51,149 nt of DNA from Collinsella aerofaciens. Its GTDB lineage: Bacteria > Actinomycetota > Coriobacteriia > Coriobacteriales > Coriobacteriaceae. Positions 33,061 to 41,874 of the stretch are shown one piece after another (position 1 is the first letter of the stretch; every line of letters starts with the position of its first letter). Location: positions 1 to 51,149 of the forward strand of contig CAJMHW010000012.1 in NCBI GenBank assembly GCA_905213325.1, in the 5' to 3' direction. The notes under the pieces are model-generated. The model saw only the letters and a program-made list of their open reading frames with translations, was not told the origin of the DNA and did no database searches. Position numbers and translations under genes: made by a program.

Positions 33061-33742
33061 CGCGGGCACCTCTTCCGTCAAATACTGCATCGCACGCCAA
33101 CGCAATGGCAATGCCGGCCACGACGCTTGCCGGCACGGCAATATTCACGAGGCCCAAGAACTTGCATACGGCGACGGACACCGCGCCCGAAACCGCCGCG
33201 ACAACGTTGCCGCGCGACAGCCGCTGCGAAAAGAGCAGGCAGATAAAGAGCGAGGTGCAGACAAAGGCTGCAATGGCGGTGGGAACATCGACAACGGCGC
33301 CGACGATGGCGCCCATCGTACACGAAACGCCCCATGTTGCGATGAGGATCACGTTGAGCACAAAGGACTCGCGCGGGCCCCAATCCTCCCCTTCAACCAA
33401 CTTGGCAAGCGAGATGCCATATGCCTCCTCGGTAAGTGTCGCGGCAACAGCCAGCGTCTGACGCTTCGAGGCACCCGTCAGATGCGGCGCGATCGATGCC
33501 GAGTAAAGCGCAAAACGCGAGGAGATGGCGGCAACGCTCGCGATAATCGAAGGTGCCGGTACGCCCGCCAGCCAAAGATTGCAGATCATAAACTGGCCGC
33601 TGCCCGTCACAAACGTGCTGCTCAGGGCAAAGACCATCCAGGGCTCCATTCCCGTCTGCCCCATGATCATTCCGCACGGCGCGCCTATTGCAACATAGGT
33701 AAGCATCACCGGCCAGACGGTTCTAACGATTTTGAGCACCAT
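33050..33742 (-). CDS. azlC: branched-chain amino acid exporter subunit AzlC
   Basis: This is a 230-residue membrane protein and the large subunit of an AzlC/LIV-E exporter. SSTFVTGSGQFMICNLWLAG and AISSRFALYSASIAPHL match the AzlC signature, followed by several hydrophobic segments. ATG 33742 is chosen over the longer reading to 33811 on family length and the purine-rich upstream sequence. Together with the liv importer, the window holds both uptake and export routes for branched-chain amino acids. Confidence 0.88.
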   Translation of the reverse strand: MVLKIVRTVWPVMLTYVAIGAPCGMIMGQTGMEPWMVFALSSTFVTGSGQFMICNLWLAGVPAPSIIASVAAISSRFALYSASIAPHLTGASKRQTLAVAATLTEEAYGISLAKLVEGEDWGPRESFVLNVILIATWGVSCTMGAIVGAVVDVPTAIAAFVCTSLFICLLFSQRLSRGNVVAAVSGAVSVAVCKFLGLVNIAVPASVVAGIAIALACDAVFDGRGARDAR

Positions 33743-33868
33743 ACGCTTCTCATCCTGACAAGGTCTCCGAGCCGCATGTAGCGATACGGCAGAATCATCA
33801 TCCGACAGCAACCGAGTTCACCTACAATTGCCACCGGATCGAAAGACACAACTTTTTAGGAAGTCATT

Positions 33869-34681
33869 ATGACAGCTATCGATCGAGACCGGGCGCGCGC
33901 GGCCTTCAAAAGCTACACCGATGCCTACGACGCCACCAACCCACGCATCGCGCTCAAAATCGAGCATACGTACCACGTGGCCGAGGCATGCGATGCCGTA
34001 GCGCGCGAGCAGGGCTGGTCGTCAGAAGATATTGACCTGGCATGGCTTTGCGGCCTGCTACACGATATGGGCCGCTTTGAGCAGCTGCGACGCTGGGACA
34101 CCTTTAAGGACGCCGAGAGCATGAGCCATGCGGCGCTGGGCATCGAGGTCCTCTTTGGCGAGAATCCCGCCGATGCACCCGCCACGACAAACATCCGTGA
34201 CTTTATCGAAACCGGTGCGCATGACGAGCTCATCCGAGCGAGCATCGCCTATCACAGCGACTTTCGCCTGCCGGCACAACTCGACGAGCGTACACGGTGC
34301 TTCTGCGATATCGTGCGCGATGGTGACAAGATCGACATTATGCGCACCATCGCCGACAGCACCGTCGACACTATCCTCAAGGTGGACGAGAAGACGTTTC
34401 TCGGCAGCCGTTTCTCGTCGCCGACACTTGCCGCCTTTGACGAGCACCGCTGCGTCGCACGCGATGAGCGCGATGAGCCCGCCGACTTCTTGGTGGGGCT
34501 TATCTGCTTTATGTTTGAGCTCGTCTATCCAGCAAGCCGCGCGCTGGCGCGCGAACAGGGCGATATCCACCGCCTGCTCGACGCGCCCTTTGGCATTACG
34601 CGGCCCTTTACCGACCCCGCCACGCAGGCAACCTGGAGCCGCCTAAAGGACGAGATGCGCGACTGGCTGGCGCGCGCCTAG
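33869..34681 (+). CDS. HD-domain hydrolase
   Basis: This is a 270-residue protein of the HD metal-dependent phosphohydrolase superfamily. Metal ligands are visible as H33 in IEHTYHVAE, H65-D66 in LLHDMGRFE, a later His in IAYHSDFR and Asp in VRDGDKIDI. The combination resembles predicted nucleotidases or dNTPases of the HD group. The substrate is unknown. AGGAAG precedes the ATG by six bases. The stop codon overlaps the convergent etfA-like gene by 4 nt, leaving no room for a terminator. Confidence 0.8.
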   Translation: MTAIDRDRARAAFKSYTDAYDATNPRIALKIEHTYHVAEACDAVAREQGWSSEDIDLAWLCGLLHDMGRFEQLRRWDTFKDAESMSHAALGIEVLFGENPADAPATTNIRDFIETGAHDELIRASIAYHSDFRLPAQLDERTRCFCDIVRDGDKIDIMRTIADSTVDTILKVDEKTFLGSRFSSPTLAAFDEHRCVARDERDEPADFLVGLICFMFELVYPASRALAREQGDIHRLLDAPFGITRPFTDPATQATWSRLKDEMRDWLARA

Positions 34682-35883
34682 CGCTCAAGCTGGGCCAGCA
34701 GCTCCTCGACGACCTCGACGGCGTCCCCAACAACCTTGTACTGGGCAGCACCGAAAATGGGGGCATCCGGGTCCTCGTTAATGGCGATAATGCACTCCGC
34801 CCCACCGATGCCGGCAAGATGCTGAATGGCGCCCGAAACACCGATACTCACGAGAAGCTTGGGCGAAACCGATACGCCCGTCTGGCCAATCTGATGGCGA
34901 TACTCCAACCAGCCGGCCTCCACGACAGGTCGCGTGCAGCCAAGCTCGGCTCCCAGAGCCTCGGCGAGCCTTCGCATCAACGGCAGGTTTTTCTTGGAAC
35001 CAATGCCGCGACCCACCACGACCAGGCACTCGGCATTGGCGATCGAGGGCTGCTGTCCCCACTCCTCGGCGGGAATCGAGATCTCGACACGAGCCTTAGC
35101 ATCATCCGCAAGCGATATCTGGGTGATCGTGCCAGAGCGGCCGTAGTCGAAGTCGGGAGCCTTAAAGATACCGGGGCGCACCGTTGCCATCTGCGGACGG
35201 TGGTTGGGGCAAATGATGGTGGCCATCAGGTTGCCGCCAAACGCCGGACGCGTCTGTTGCAGCAGTCCCGTCTCTGCATCCATCGAAAGTACGGTGCAGT
35301 CAGCCGTAAGGCCCGTCTGCAAACGCACGGCAACGCCGGGTGCCAGTTCGCGACCAAAAGCGGTCGCACCGTATAGGATGGCCTCGGGTTTGCGTTCGGC
35401 TACCAAATCGCAGATCAAGCGGGCGTAGACCTCCGCATCGTTTTGGCGCAGGCGCTCGTCGCGACAGGTCAGGACTTCGTCGGCGCCCGCGCAAACCAGA
35501 TGCTCCAGGTCCCCGAGCGAGCCCTCGGGGCTCATGCCGACCAGTGCCACCAGACGGCAGCCGCGAGCATCGGCAAGCTCGCGCCCCTTGCCCATAAGCT
35601 CATAGGCAACGGGAGTCACCGTATCGCGCTCGTCGGTCTGCGCGAATACCCAAATGTCTCGATATGCATCAAGGTCCACCGCACCAGCAGCCTCGTCACG
35701 CTCGATCGAGATAGCGTTGACAGGGCAGGCGTCGACACACCCACCGCATAGGATGCAGCCGTCGGTTACATGGGCGCATCGGTTGGGTCGCTCGCCTTCC
35801 ACTACGATGCCGCCCGAGGCACAGGCACGAACGCAGCGACCGCAGCCGATACAGGCTTCGCTATCGATAATCAGTCCGCTCAT
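34678..35883 (-). CDS. etfA: electron transfer flavoprotein alpha subunit with ferredoxin domain
   Basis: This 401-residue protein begins with a ferredoxin domain carrying two [4Fe-4S] motifs: C11, C14, C17, C21 and C43, C46, C49, C53 followed by Pro. The rest is an EtfA flavoprotein, with GIGSKKNLPLMRRLAEALGA, ASRPVV-like TRPVVEAGW, and GVSGAIQHLAGI, the FAD-binding end. Ferredoxin-extended EtfA occurs in electron-bifurcating enzymes such as the lactate dehydrogenase-Etf LctC of Acetobacterium and caffeyl-CoA reductase CarE. It follows etfB directly (stop and ATG adjoining), and the FAD-oxidase gene heads the operon. Confidence 0.9.
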   Translation of the reverse strand: MSGLIIDSEACIGCGRCVRACASGGIVVEGERPNRCAHVTDGCILCGGCVDACPVNAISIERDEAAGAVDLDAYRDIWVFAQTDERDTVTPVAYELMGKGRELADARGCRLVALVGMSPEGSLGDLEHLVCAGADEVLTCRDERLRQNDAEVYARLICDLVAERKPEAILYGATAFGRELAPGVAVRLQTGLTADCTVLSMDAETGLLQQTRPAFGGNLMATIICPNHRPQMATVRPGIFKAPDFDYGRSGTITQISLADDAKARVEISIPAEEWGQQPSIANAECLVVVGRGIGSKKNLPLMRRLAEALGAELGCTRPVVEAGWLEYRHQIGQTGVSVSPKLLVSIGVSGAIQHLAGIGGAECIIAINEDPDAPIFGAAQYKVVGDAVEVVEELLAQLER

Positions 35884-36699
35884 CTATGCCATCCCCTCGA
35901 TAATCTTGGCAAGTTTTACCGCCTGCTCGGACGCCGTTCCCTCAACGGCCTCGCACGTTTGGTCACGGTCGGGCACAAACGAGCGCACGACCTGTGTCGG
36001 CGACCCGGCAAGACCGCAACGCGCGGGGTCGGCGTTCACGTCGGCGGCACTGACCACGCGCACGTCCGCCTCCTCCGCCGCGCGAATACCGGCAATACTC
36101 GGCATACGCAACTGGCCAATCTCCTTGGCAGTCGTCATCGCGCACGGCATCTCAAGATACACCGTCTCCTCGCCGGCATCGCATCCGTGAATGAGCGCCA
36201 GCGAACCACAGGTCGTAAAGCCCGCGCTCTGCACGCAACTCACGTCGGTCACGCAGGGAATCTCAAAGGCACCGGCAAGCTCGGGACCAATCTGGGCCGT
36301 ATCGCCATCCACCGCCATCTTGCCGCAGATGAGCAGGTCGAAGTCCTCGTCGAGCGCCTCGATGCCGCATTTGAGAGCATAGGTGGTCGCCAGGGTATCG
36401 GCACCTGCAAAGGCGCGATCGGTCAGCAGCAGCGCGTCGTCGGCGCCTCGGGCGATGCAGTCGCGCAGCAGCGACTCGGTCGCGGGGATGCCCATCGACA
36501 CCACCGTCACGCGCACATCCATGCCAAAGCCGATAAAGTCGTCCTTCAGCGCCAGCGCGCATTCCAAAGCGCTCGCATCAAAGGGATTAATGACCGCCTG
36601 CTTGCCATCGCGCACGATGGTATTGGTCTTGGGGTCCATCTTGACCTCGGTGCTGCCCGGCACGGCCTTGACGCACACCACCATATGGAAATCGCTCAT
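35884..36699 (-). CDS. etfB: electron transfer flavoprotein beta subunit
   Basis: This is EtfB, 271 residues. It binds flavin or AMP and pairs with EtfA; in bifurcating Etfs the beta subunit carries the NADH-facing FAD. Family marks are VVCVKAVPGSTEV, NPFDASALECALALKD, and DGDTAQIGPELAG. ATG 36699 has GGGGG nine bases upstream, favoured over GTG 36705. It starts within 4 nt of the FAD-oxidase stop and abuts etfA, so the three are one coupled unit. Confidence 0.92.
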   Translation of the reverse strand: MSDFHMVVCVKAVPGSTEVKMDPKTNTIVRDGKQAVINPFDASALECALALKDDFIGFGMDVRVTVVSMGIPATESLLRDCIARGADDALLLTDRAFAGADTLATTYALKCGIEALDEDFDLLICGKMAVDGDTAQIGPELAGAFEIPCVTDVSCVQSAGFTTCGSLALIHGCDAGEETVYLEMPCAMTTAKEIGQLRMPSIAGIRAAEEADVRVVSAADVNADPARCGLAGSPTQVVRSFVPDRDQTCEAVEGTASEQAVKLAKIIEGMA

Positions 36700-36701
36700 C
36701 T

Positions 36702-38303
36702 TCACGCGCCCCCTTTCTGGACGAGCTCATCCAAGAGCTTCTCCGAAAACAGGTTGCCGCGACCCAGCTGCCCGTCGGGATCGAGCTGGAGCTTGAGCCG
36801 CGCCGACTCGACCATGGCCTCGTGACCGTACATCGTCTCTAAGAAGCCCGCCTTGATCTTGCCGACGCCGTGCTCGGCAGAAACGGCACCGCCCATAGCC
36901 GTTACCTCCGCAGCCCACTGGGCAAACAGCTCGCCACCGCGACGGTAGTCCTGCGCATCGCGCGGCAGGATGTTCACATGCAGATGGTTGTTACCGATGT
37001 GCCCCCAGGCAGCAGATTCAAGCCCGCTTTCGGCCAGTGTGCGGCGATAGAGGGCCACGACATCGGCAAGGCGTGCATTGGGCACCGACATGTCCGAACC
37101 CAGTTTGGTGATGGTGGGATCCGTGCGGCGACGCTCGTCGATAAGCATGTTGACGCTCTCGGGGACCGCATGGCGGAAGAACCGCTGGCACTCGCGATCA
37201 ACCTCGGTGCGCGCGACCCATGTCGCATCGTCGCGGCCACCCGCAAACTCGAGCACCCATCCCAGGTGGTACAGTTCCTCGGTCGCCTGGGCCTCGTCAT
37301 CGCAGTCGAGCTCCACGTAGACACAGACCTTGGCCTCTTTGTCGAGCGCCGGCAGCGAGGCAAACGCCGTCGACTGCTCGCGCTGGCGACGTAGAATATC
37401 CAGGGCGCCAGCGTCGAAGTACTCGATGGCAGCCGCATGGGACAGGACGGGACGCATGGAATCGGTAAAGGACACGGCCTTGTCTTCGCTATTGAAAAAG
37501 CAGCTCACACCCCAAACGACCGCAGGCGCCGCCTGCAGGGCAATCTCGAGCTCGGTGATAACGCCGAGCGTGCCACAAGCACCGATAAAGAGGTCGATGG
37601 CGTCCATTTCGTCCGCAACGAAATAGCCTGAGGCATTTTTTGTCTTGGGCATGGTATAGCCGGGAAGATCGAGCTCGAGCGTACGGCCCACTGCCGTCAC
37701 GAGCGACAGGTGGCGGCCCTGGGCAAAAGCCTCGCCGCGCTGAAGCTCAAGCAAATCGCCATCAGCCAGCGCGACGTGGAGTCCCGTGATATGTGGGCGC
37801 ATGGGACCGTAGGCGTAGCTGCGGGCACCAGAGGCGTTACATGCCGCCATGCCGCCCAGACAGGCAGATGCCTCGGTGGGATCGGTGGGAAAGAACTGCT
37901 CGGGGGCCTCTTGGAACTCCTCGTAGGCCTCAAGCGATGCCTGGTCCCAACCAGCGATCGGCAGCACCTTCTTGCTCAGCTGCTTGCGCAGCTCCGAGAG
38001 CACGACGCCCGGCTCCACACGCAGTAGAAAGCGGCCTTGTTCATCGCGGCGAAGGCCCAAGTAGCGATTCATACGGGAAGTATTGAGGATATGCCCGCCG
38101 TGGGGCACGGCACCGGCGGCAAGGCCGGTTCGGGCGCCCTGAACCGTTACCGGGACACGCTCGGCATGGAGCTTTTCCAAAATGGCACGGACCTCGTCTT
38201 CCGTTGTCGGAAACGAGATGCTCGAGGCCTCGCCCGATGCGCGAGACTCATCGCGACCATACTCTTCGAACTCGTCGGTGAAGGGTTTGATGGTTACAGA
38301 CAC
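36702..38303 (-). CDS. FAD-linked lactate/2-hydroxyacid dehydrogenase (LctD/GlcD-like)
   Basis: This 533-residue flavoenzyme belongs to the FAD-binding-4 family of D-lactate, glycolate and 2-hydroxyglutarate dehydrogenases. The FAD pyrophosphate loop is VQGARTGLAAGAVPHGGH at about 54-71, and the C-terminal FAD-oxidase domain ends with SAEHGVGKIKAGFLE. It leads an operon with etfB and a ferredoxin-bearing etfA, the arrangement of the lactate dehydrogenase-Etf complex in anaerobes, which uses reduced ferredoxin to drive lactate oxidation with NAD. The start is GTG 38303 with GGGGAG upstream. Substrate chirality is not determined. Confidence 0.88.
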   Translation of the reverse strand: MSVTIKPFTDEFEEYGRDESRASGEASSISFPTTEDEVRAILEKLHAERVPVTVQGARTGLAAGAVPHGGHILNTSRMNRYLGLRRDEQGRFLLRVEPGVVLSELRKQLSKKVLPIAGWDQASLEAYEEFQEAPEQFFPTDPTEASACLGGMAACNASGARSYAYGPMRPHITGLHVALADGDLLELQRGEAFAQGRHLSLVTAVGRTLELDLPGYTMPKTKNASGYFVADEMDAIDLFIGACGTLGVITELEIALQAAPAVVWGVSCFFNSEDKAVSFTDSMRPVLSHAAAIEYFDAGALDILRRQREQSTAFASLPALDKEAKVCVYVELDCDDEAQATEELYHLGWVLEFAGGRDDATWVARTEVDRECQRFFRHAVPESVNMLIDERRRTDPTITKLGSDMSVPNARLADVVALYRRTLAESGLESAAWGHIGNNHLHVNILPRDAQDYRRGGELFAQWAAEVTAMGGAVSAEHGVGKIKAGFLETMYGHEAMVESARLKLQLDPDGQLGRGNLFSEKLLDELVQKGGA

Positions 38304-38486
38304 GCGAACTCCCCTTTAGCTAACTACAGTGTTTGCAGGGAGATGTTACCGCATCGTTTCGTCGACGTGTTCGAGACCGTCTCCATAATTGGCGATTTTT
38401 ACGTTCGTGCAATTCGGCGAGCGGCTTGATTTCCTCGGCAGACGATGCTTTTGACACATATGGCCCCGCCGTCGCCGACCGCGTGA

Positions 38487-38515
38487 TTGTCGCTCGAAAA
38501 AAGTTGGAGTATTTT
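38487..38515 (+). promoter_or_regulatory. candidate promoter of the surface-protein cluster
   Basis: TTGTCG (38487-38492) and TATTTT (38510-38515) are separated by exactly 17 nt, 134 nt upstream of the first gene of the cluster. The 345-bp gap (38304-38648) otherwise holds only short poly-A/T runs on both strands and no supported ORF. Confidence 0.45.
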
Positions 38516-38648
38516 TTGCCGCCTTTTACCTGCGGAGACGCCAATCCGTCAAGCATTTGGTTAGAAATTGGTCAAGTAGCGGCTGATACGGTCGGCGTCG
38601 ACAGCCAAAACCGATAGAAGTTTTGGCCCCAGAAGCAGGGAGGTTCCC

Positions 38649-38945
38649 ATGGCATATTACTGGCCCCAGTACGGCATCGCCATCGAAGTCGACGACAATC
38701 CCCATCTCCTGCCTTTCGACGAAGAGGCATTCCCCGACACGGCGGTCTACCACGTCACAACCGATGTGATCTGCGACCCCGAGTCGTTCTCGGCGCTCGC
38801 CCACCACATCGCGCATATCCACGACATCGAGCTCCCTCCTGACTTCGACGAGCTTGTCTACTCGCGCCGCCTGATGCTTCGCATGCTCTTTGGAGCGGAC
38901 CCGTCCACCTTTGCGCGCATCTATACCGCCAAGGATGCCGCATGA
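38649..38945 (+). CDS. small hypothetical protein, nuclease-fold-like N-terminus
   Basis: This is an unrecognised 98-residue acidic protein. GGGAGG five bases upstream supports the ATG. There is no signal peptide or membrane segment. The opening YGIAIEVDDNPHLLPFDEEAFP followed by HVTTDVICDP looks like the strand-rich end of a PD-(D/E)xK-like or DUF559-like fold, but the short length means it would be only a part. The stop codon overlaps the next ATG by 4 nt (ATGA), tying it to the surface-protein cluster. Confidence 0.65.
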   Translation: MAYYWPQYGIAIEVDDNPHLLPFDEEAFPDTAVYHVTTDVICDPESFSALAHHIAHIHDIELPPDFDELVYSRRLMLRMLFGADPSTFARIYTAKDAA

Positions 38946-39451
38946 GCGCGAAAAAGCCACTCCACTTTGCAGGTCTGAGTCGTCGCAAGAAGCTCATCGT
39001 TGCCTGCTTGGCCATCGTCTGTGCCCTTGTCGCCGTAGGACTATACGCTTGGCAGTCGCAGCCCGTACCCGAGGCGGGCGCTTCGGTTACGACGGCCGAG
39101 GGCAAAACGCGTCAGGAAATCCAAGATGAGCTCGACGCCATCGTCCGCGACAACATGATGACGATTTCGGTCGCACCGGTCGCTCAGCTGCAGGAGGACG
39201 GCAAGCTGCGCGTCAACGTGCAAAACGTCCAAGACAACAAGTTTCCCCAGCGATTCCGCGTCATCCAAAACGACGAGACCATGTACGAATCCGGTGTGGT
39301 CAAGACCGGCAAGACAATCGAAACGTGCCCCGCCGGCGACATCAAAGAAGGCGAGGCGTACATCGAGATCCAGGCACTCGATGCCAAGACCCTCGACAGC
39401 CACGGCAATCCGACACGTGTCAAGGTACGGGTTGAGCAAGCCGAGAACTAG
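38942..39451 (+). CDS. membrane-anchored extracellular protein
   Basis: This is a 169-residue protein with a basic N-terminus (SRRKKL) and one hydrophobic segment at about 18-36, so it is anchored with its C-terminus outside. The mature part has a single beta-rich domain with KFPQRFRVIQNDETMYESG and KTGKTIETCP. This phrasing recalls small accessory proteins found with TasA/camelysin-like or WxL-like surface proteins of Gram-positives, which I recognise only by style. It overlaps the gene before it and lies 89 bp before the next exported protein. Confidence 0.75.
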   Translation: MSAKKPLHFAGLSRRKKLIVACLAIVCALVAVGLYAWQSQPVPEAGASVTTAEGKTRQEIQDELDAIVRDNMMTISVAPVAQLQEDGKLRVNVQNVQDNKFPQRFRVIQNDETMYESGVVKTGKTIETCPAGDIKEGEAYIEIQALDAKTLDSHGNPTRVKVRVEQAEN

Positions 39452-39540
39452 CTTTCCGGCCGACGCGGCGCCGCACGCAATTCACCAGCATTCGTCCAAT
39501 CATCGCGGGGACGGCCCGCGGCGAATAGAAAGGAACGACC

Positions 39541-40140
39541 ATGGACATCACCAGGAACATGAACGGAGTCAGAGCGCTCGTCGTGGGCACAGGGCTCGCG
39601 CTCGCGCTCGCAATGAGCGCCGCCCCGACGCCAGCTATGGCAGCCGGGCGCGTTGGAACCACGAAGGTAATGGTCAGGACCGAGATCGACAACGTTGAGT
39701 TCAAAGTTCCGACGGTTATTCCCTTCGTCGCCAAGGCCGACGGCACGCTTCAGGGCCCCTCAGAAGACGCGACCACCATCGACAATCATTCGGCCTACGG
39801 CATCCATGTCACCAACATGAAGATCGACGCCATGAACACCTGGACCATTGCCGCCGACGCCAAGGCCGGAACCGCGCAGAACTCCATCGACTTTAAGGTC
39901 GGCCCCGACGGCGCGCTCCAGAACGCCAGCGCCGCAATGCAGGGGACGGGCCTCGATCTTTCCAAGAATGCAGCCTTCGACATGGGCTACCAGGGCATTG
40001 CCGGCGGCACGGACAAAATCAAGCTCAAGACAAGCGGAAACGTTGCCCGCGTCACGCGCGACATCTTCCGCGTAACCGGCGAAGGCGATCAGGTTGCGAC
40101 GATCACCTGGACGGTCGAGCCCGGTGCGCACACGGCATAA
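39541..40140 (+). CDS. secreted protein of unknown function
   Basis: This is a 199-residue protein with a clear Sec signal peptide ending near AMA (about residue 34-35). The mature protein is a beta-rich 165-residue domain without cysteines, with KVPTVIPFVAKADGT, SEDATTIDNHSAYGIHVTN and ending in TWTVEP. The pattern of a conserved PFVV-like start and a VTW-like end resembles small camelysin/TasA-like surface subunits. AAAGGA precedes the ATG. The stop overlaps the downstream sorting-signal gene by 17 nt. Confidence 0.75.
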   Translation: MDITRNMNGVRALVVGTGLALALAMSAAPTPAMAAGRVGTTKVMVRTEIDNVEFKVPTVIPFVAKADGTLQGPSEDATTIDNHSAYGIHVTNMKIDAMNTWTIAADAKAGTAQNSIDFKVGPDGALQNASAAMQGTGLDLSKNAAFDMGYQGIAGGTDKIKLKTSGNVARVTRDIFRVTGEGDQVATITWTVEPGAHTA

Positions 40141-40405
40141 GGCCGTCGCCCTGGCCGCCGCCGTCAGCATCCTAGCGTTTGGGCCAGCCATGGCCTTTGC
40201 CCAGCAAGAACAGGCGCAGGCCGCCACGCAAGTGACGGTCGACCTCTCGGAGCTCGACCGCGACGACCGCGAGGAACCGTTGGCGCAGACAGGCGACAGA
40301 CGATGGCTCTTGGCAGCAGGCGCCACAGCAGCAGGCGCAGGAACCGCCGGCCTCGGTCTGCACATCAAACGCAGCCAGAAACAAAACATGGACAGGCCGC
40401 ACTAA
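40124..40405 (+). CDS. very small LAQTG-anchored surface protein
   Basis: This 93-residue ORF begins at GTG 40124 inside the end of the preceding gene, in another frame. It has a signal peptide (core AVALAAAVSILAFG, cleavage after FA) and a mature part of only about 30 residues rich in acidic residues and Q. A sorting signal LAQTG follows at 53-57, then a hydrophobic segment (61-80) and a basic tail KRSQKQ. LAxTG-type signals are used by class E sortases of actinobacteria. No sortase gene lies in the window. The start codon is inferred from the signal peptide, without a strong ribosome binding site. Confidence 0.65.
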   Translation: MRTRHKAVALAAAVSILAFGPAMAFAQQEQAQAATQVTVDLSELDRDDREEPLAQTGDRRWLLAAGATAAGAGTAGLGLHIKRSQKQNMDRPH

Positions 40406-40423
40406 ATTAGCTAAGGAGACCCC

Positions 40424-41854
40424 ATGGCATCGAAGAACCTTTTGCCCGTCGTCGCACTCTGCGGCGCGCTCGCAACCGGAACGCCTGTCGCCGCTTGGGC
40501 GACTCCCGTCATGGCAGACTCCTTACCAGCAGTCCTAAGTTCCGCACCAAATCCGTCGAGCGCCATTGCGTGCAAGCGTTTTTCGATCGCACAGGCCGCG
40601 ATCTCAACCTCGGGATGCCTTCGTCGTAATACGGACGGCTCGATAGTCGTGGATATCAATCGTTCGAACAAGGCAAACGGCTCCCAGGCGGGGTGCGCCG
40701 TCTGCACGTGGCGCTCGGTTATGCTCGATGCAGATGGCGATCCATGCAATTTAGAGCTGCGCATCGACATCGCTTCGGTCGATGACTCGGCGAACGGAGC
40801 GAAGGTCGCCTTCGACGGTACGTTTTTTGAGAAAGGAGGCGGTATATGTCTGGGCTGCGCCGCCGCGAATGCAGACGAAACGCAGCCCACCCTCTCATTC
40901 ACGGCATCGTTGCGGCTGACCAAAGCCGGCACCGATGCCATCGCGGCGGGAGAAGCGTCCCTGCTGTTCTACGCCGTCAGCGCCAAAGACACAGACGCTC
41001 ATTTCGAGAAGCCAGCCGGATCACTCAGCCTTACACGAGGGATAGAGACAGGCCCTATTGAAATCGATGCCCACGCGCAAAGCAGGCAACGCATTCTTGC
41101 CGACCCGGCGCTTCTCGAAATGGAGTGGAACGGATCCGGAGCCATCGGAATTCTTCCCTCCGCGCTTGACGCCAAGACGCTCCCCTCAAACGACGAACCC
41201 ATCAACGCAACCATACAAGAAGAGAGCGCGGACAAAGAAGCAGGTGCGGGCGACACGCCGTCGCCGACAAACAGCATCCCAGCTTCTCTCGAAGCACCGA
41301 ATGAGCCCGCTAACGATCCAAACGATCCCGAGCTCGCGGACAGTCTGGGGCTTGCTGATCCTCAAGAGATCGATGAAGGTAACTGCTGCGTGCTTGCCGC
41401 GCTCGACCACACAGAGGTCATCGACGCTGCGAACATCGAAGTTGCCGCCGCCAATCAGCCCGTCCGCAAGTCGGCCATCATCGCATTTCCTGAATCCATC
41501 GAAGTCGTCTTTTTGCCATCGGGCGAGGTCGTGGCCCCAACACTGCTCACCTTGTTGGGCGCCAAGAATACTCGAAACGAAATTAAAAAGGTCACGGTTG
41601 TCGACCCTGCAACCACCGCCAAGCTGCGTCTATACGCCGTTGCTCCAGACGGAGGCAAGACCTTGGAATTCGATGGCGACACACTCCTAGCCTGGCGACG
41701 TCTGGACATTATGCAAGACGTCTCATATCAGATCGAACTCGAAGGGTTTGATCGTGCCCGCGATGCCAATATCATCGCCGCGGCTATTGAATTCCCGCAG
41801 CGGCTTATGACACTGCGCTTTGAATACTATCCCTATGTCCCGACAACCACCTGA
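40424..41854 (+). CDS. secreted cysteine-rich protein of unknown function
   Basis: This is a 476-residue exported protein. A Sec signal peptide ends near AWA or VMA. The N-terminal half has unusual cysteine pairs for a Gram-positive secreted protein (CAVC, CLGC, later CC), then a low-complexity acidic/Pro/Asn linker (about 255-310), then a beta-rich C-terminal domain with the end LRFEYYPYVPTTT. AAGGAG precedes the ATG, 19 bp after the LAQTG gene. No sorting signal or membrane anchor is seen at the C-terminus. It is not matched to a known family. Confidence 0.75.
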   Translation: MASKNLLPVVALCGALATGTPVAAWATPVMADSLPAVLSSAPNPSSAIACKRFSIAQAAISTSGCLRRNTDGSIVVDINRSNKANGSQAGCAVCTWRSVMLDADGDPCNLELRIDIASVDDSANGAKVAFDGTFFEKGGGICLGCAAANADETQPTLSFTASLRLTKAGTDAIAAGEASLLFYAVSAKDTDAHFEKPAGSLSLTRGIETGPIEIDAHAQSRQRILADPALLEMEWNGSGAIGILPSALDAKTLPSNDEPINATIQEESADKEAGAGDTPSPTNSIPASLEAPNEPANDPNDPELADSLGLADPQEIDEGNCCVLAALDHTEVIDAANIEVAAANQPVRKSAIIAFPESIEVVFLPSGEVVAPTLLTLLGAKNTRNEIKKVTVVDPATTAKLRLYAVAPDGGKTLEFDGDTLLAWRRLDIMQDVSYQIELEGFDRARDANIIAAAIEFPQRLMTLRFEYYPYVPTTT

Positions 41855-41874
41855 GGCTTAAATGCTGCGCGTCG

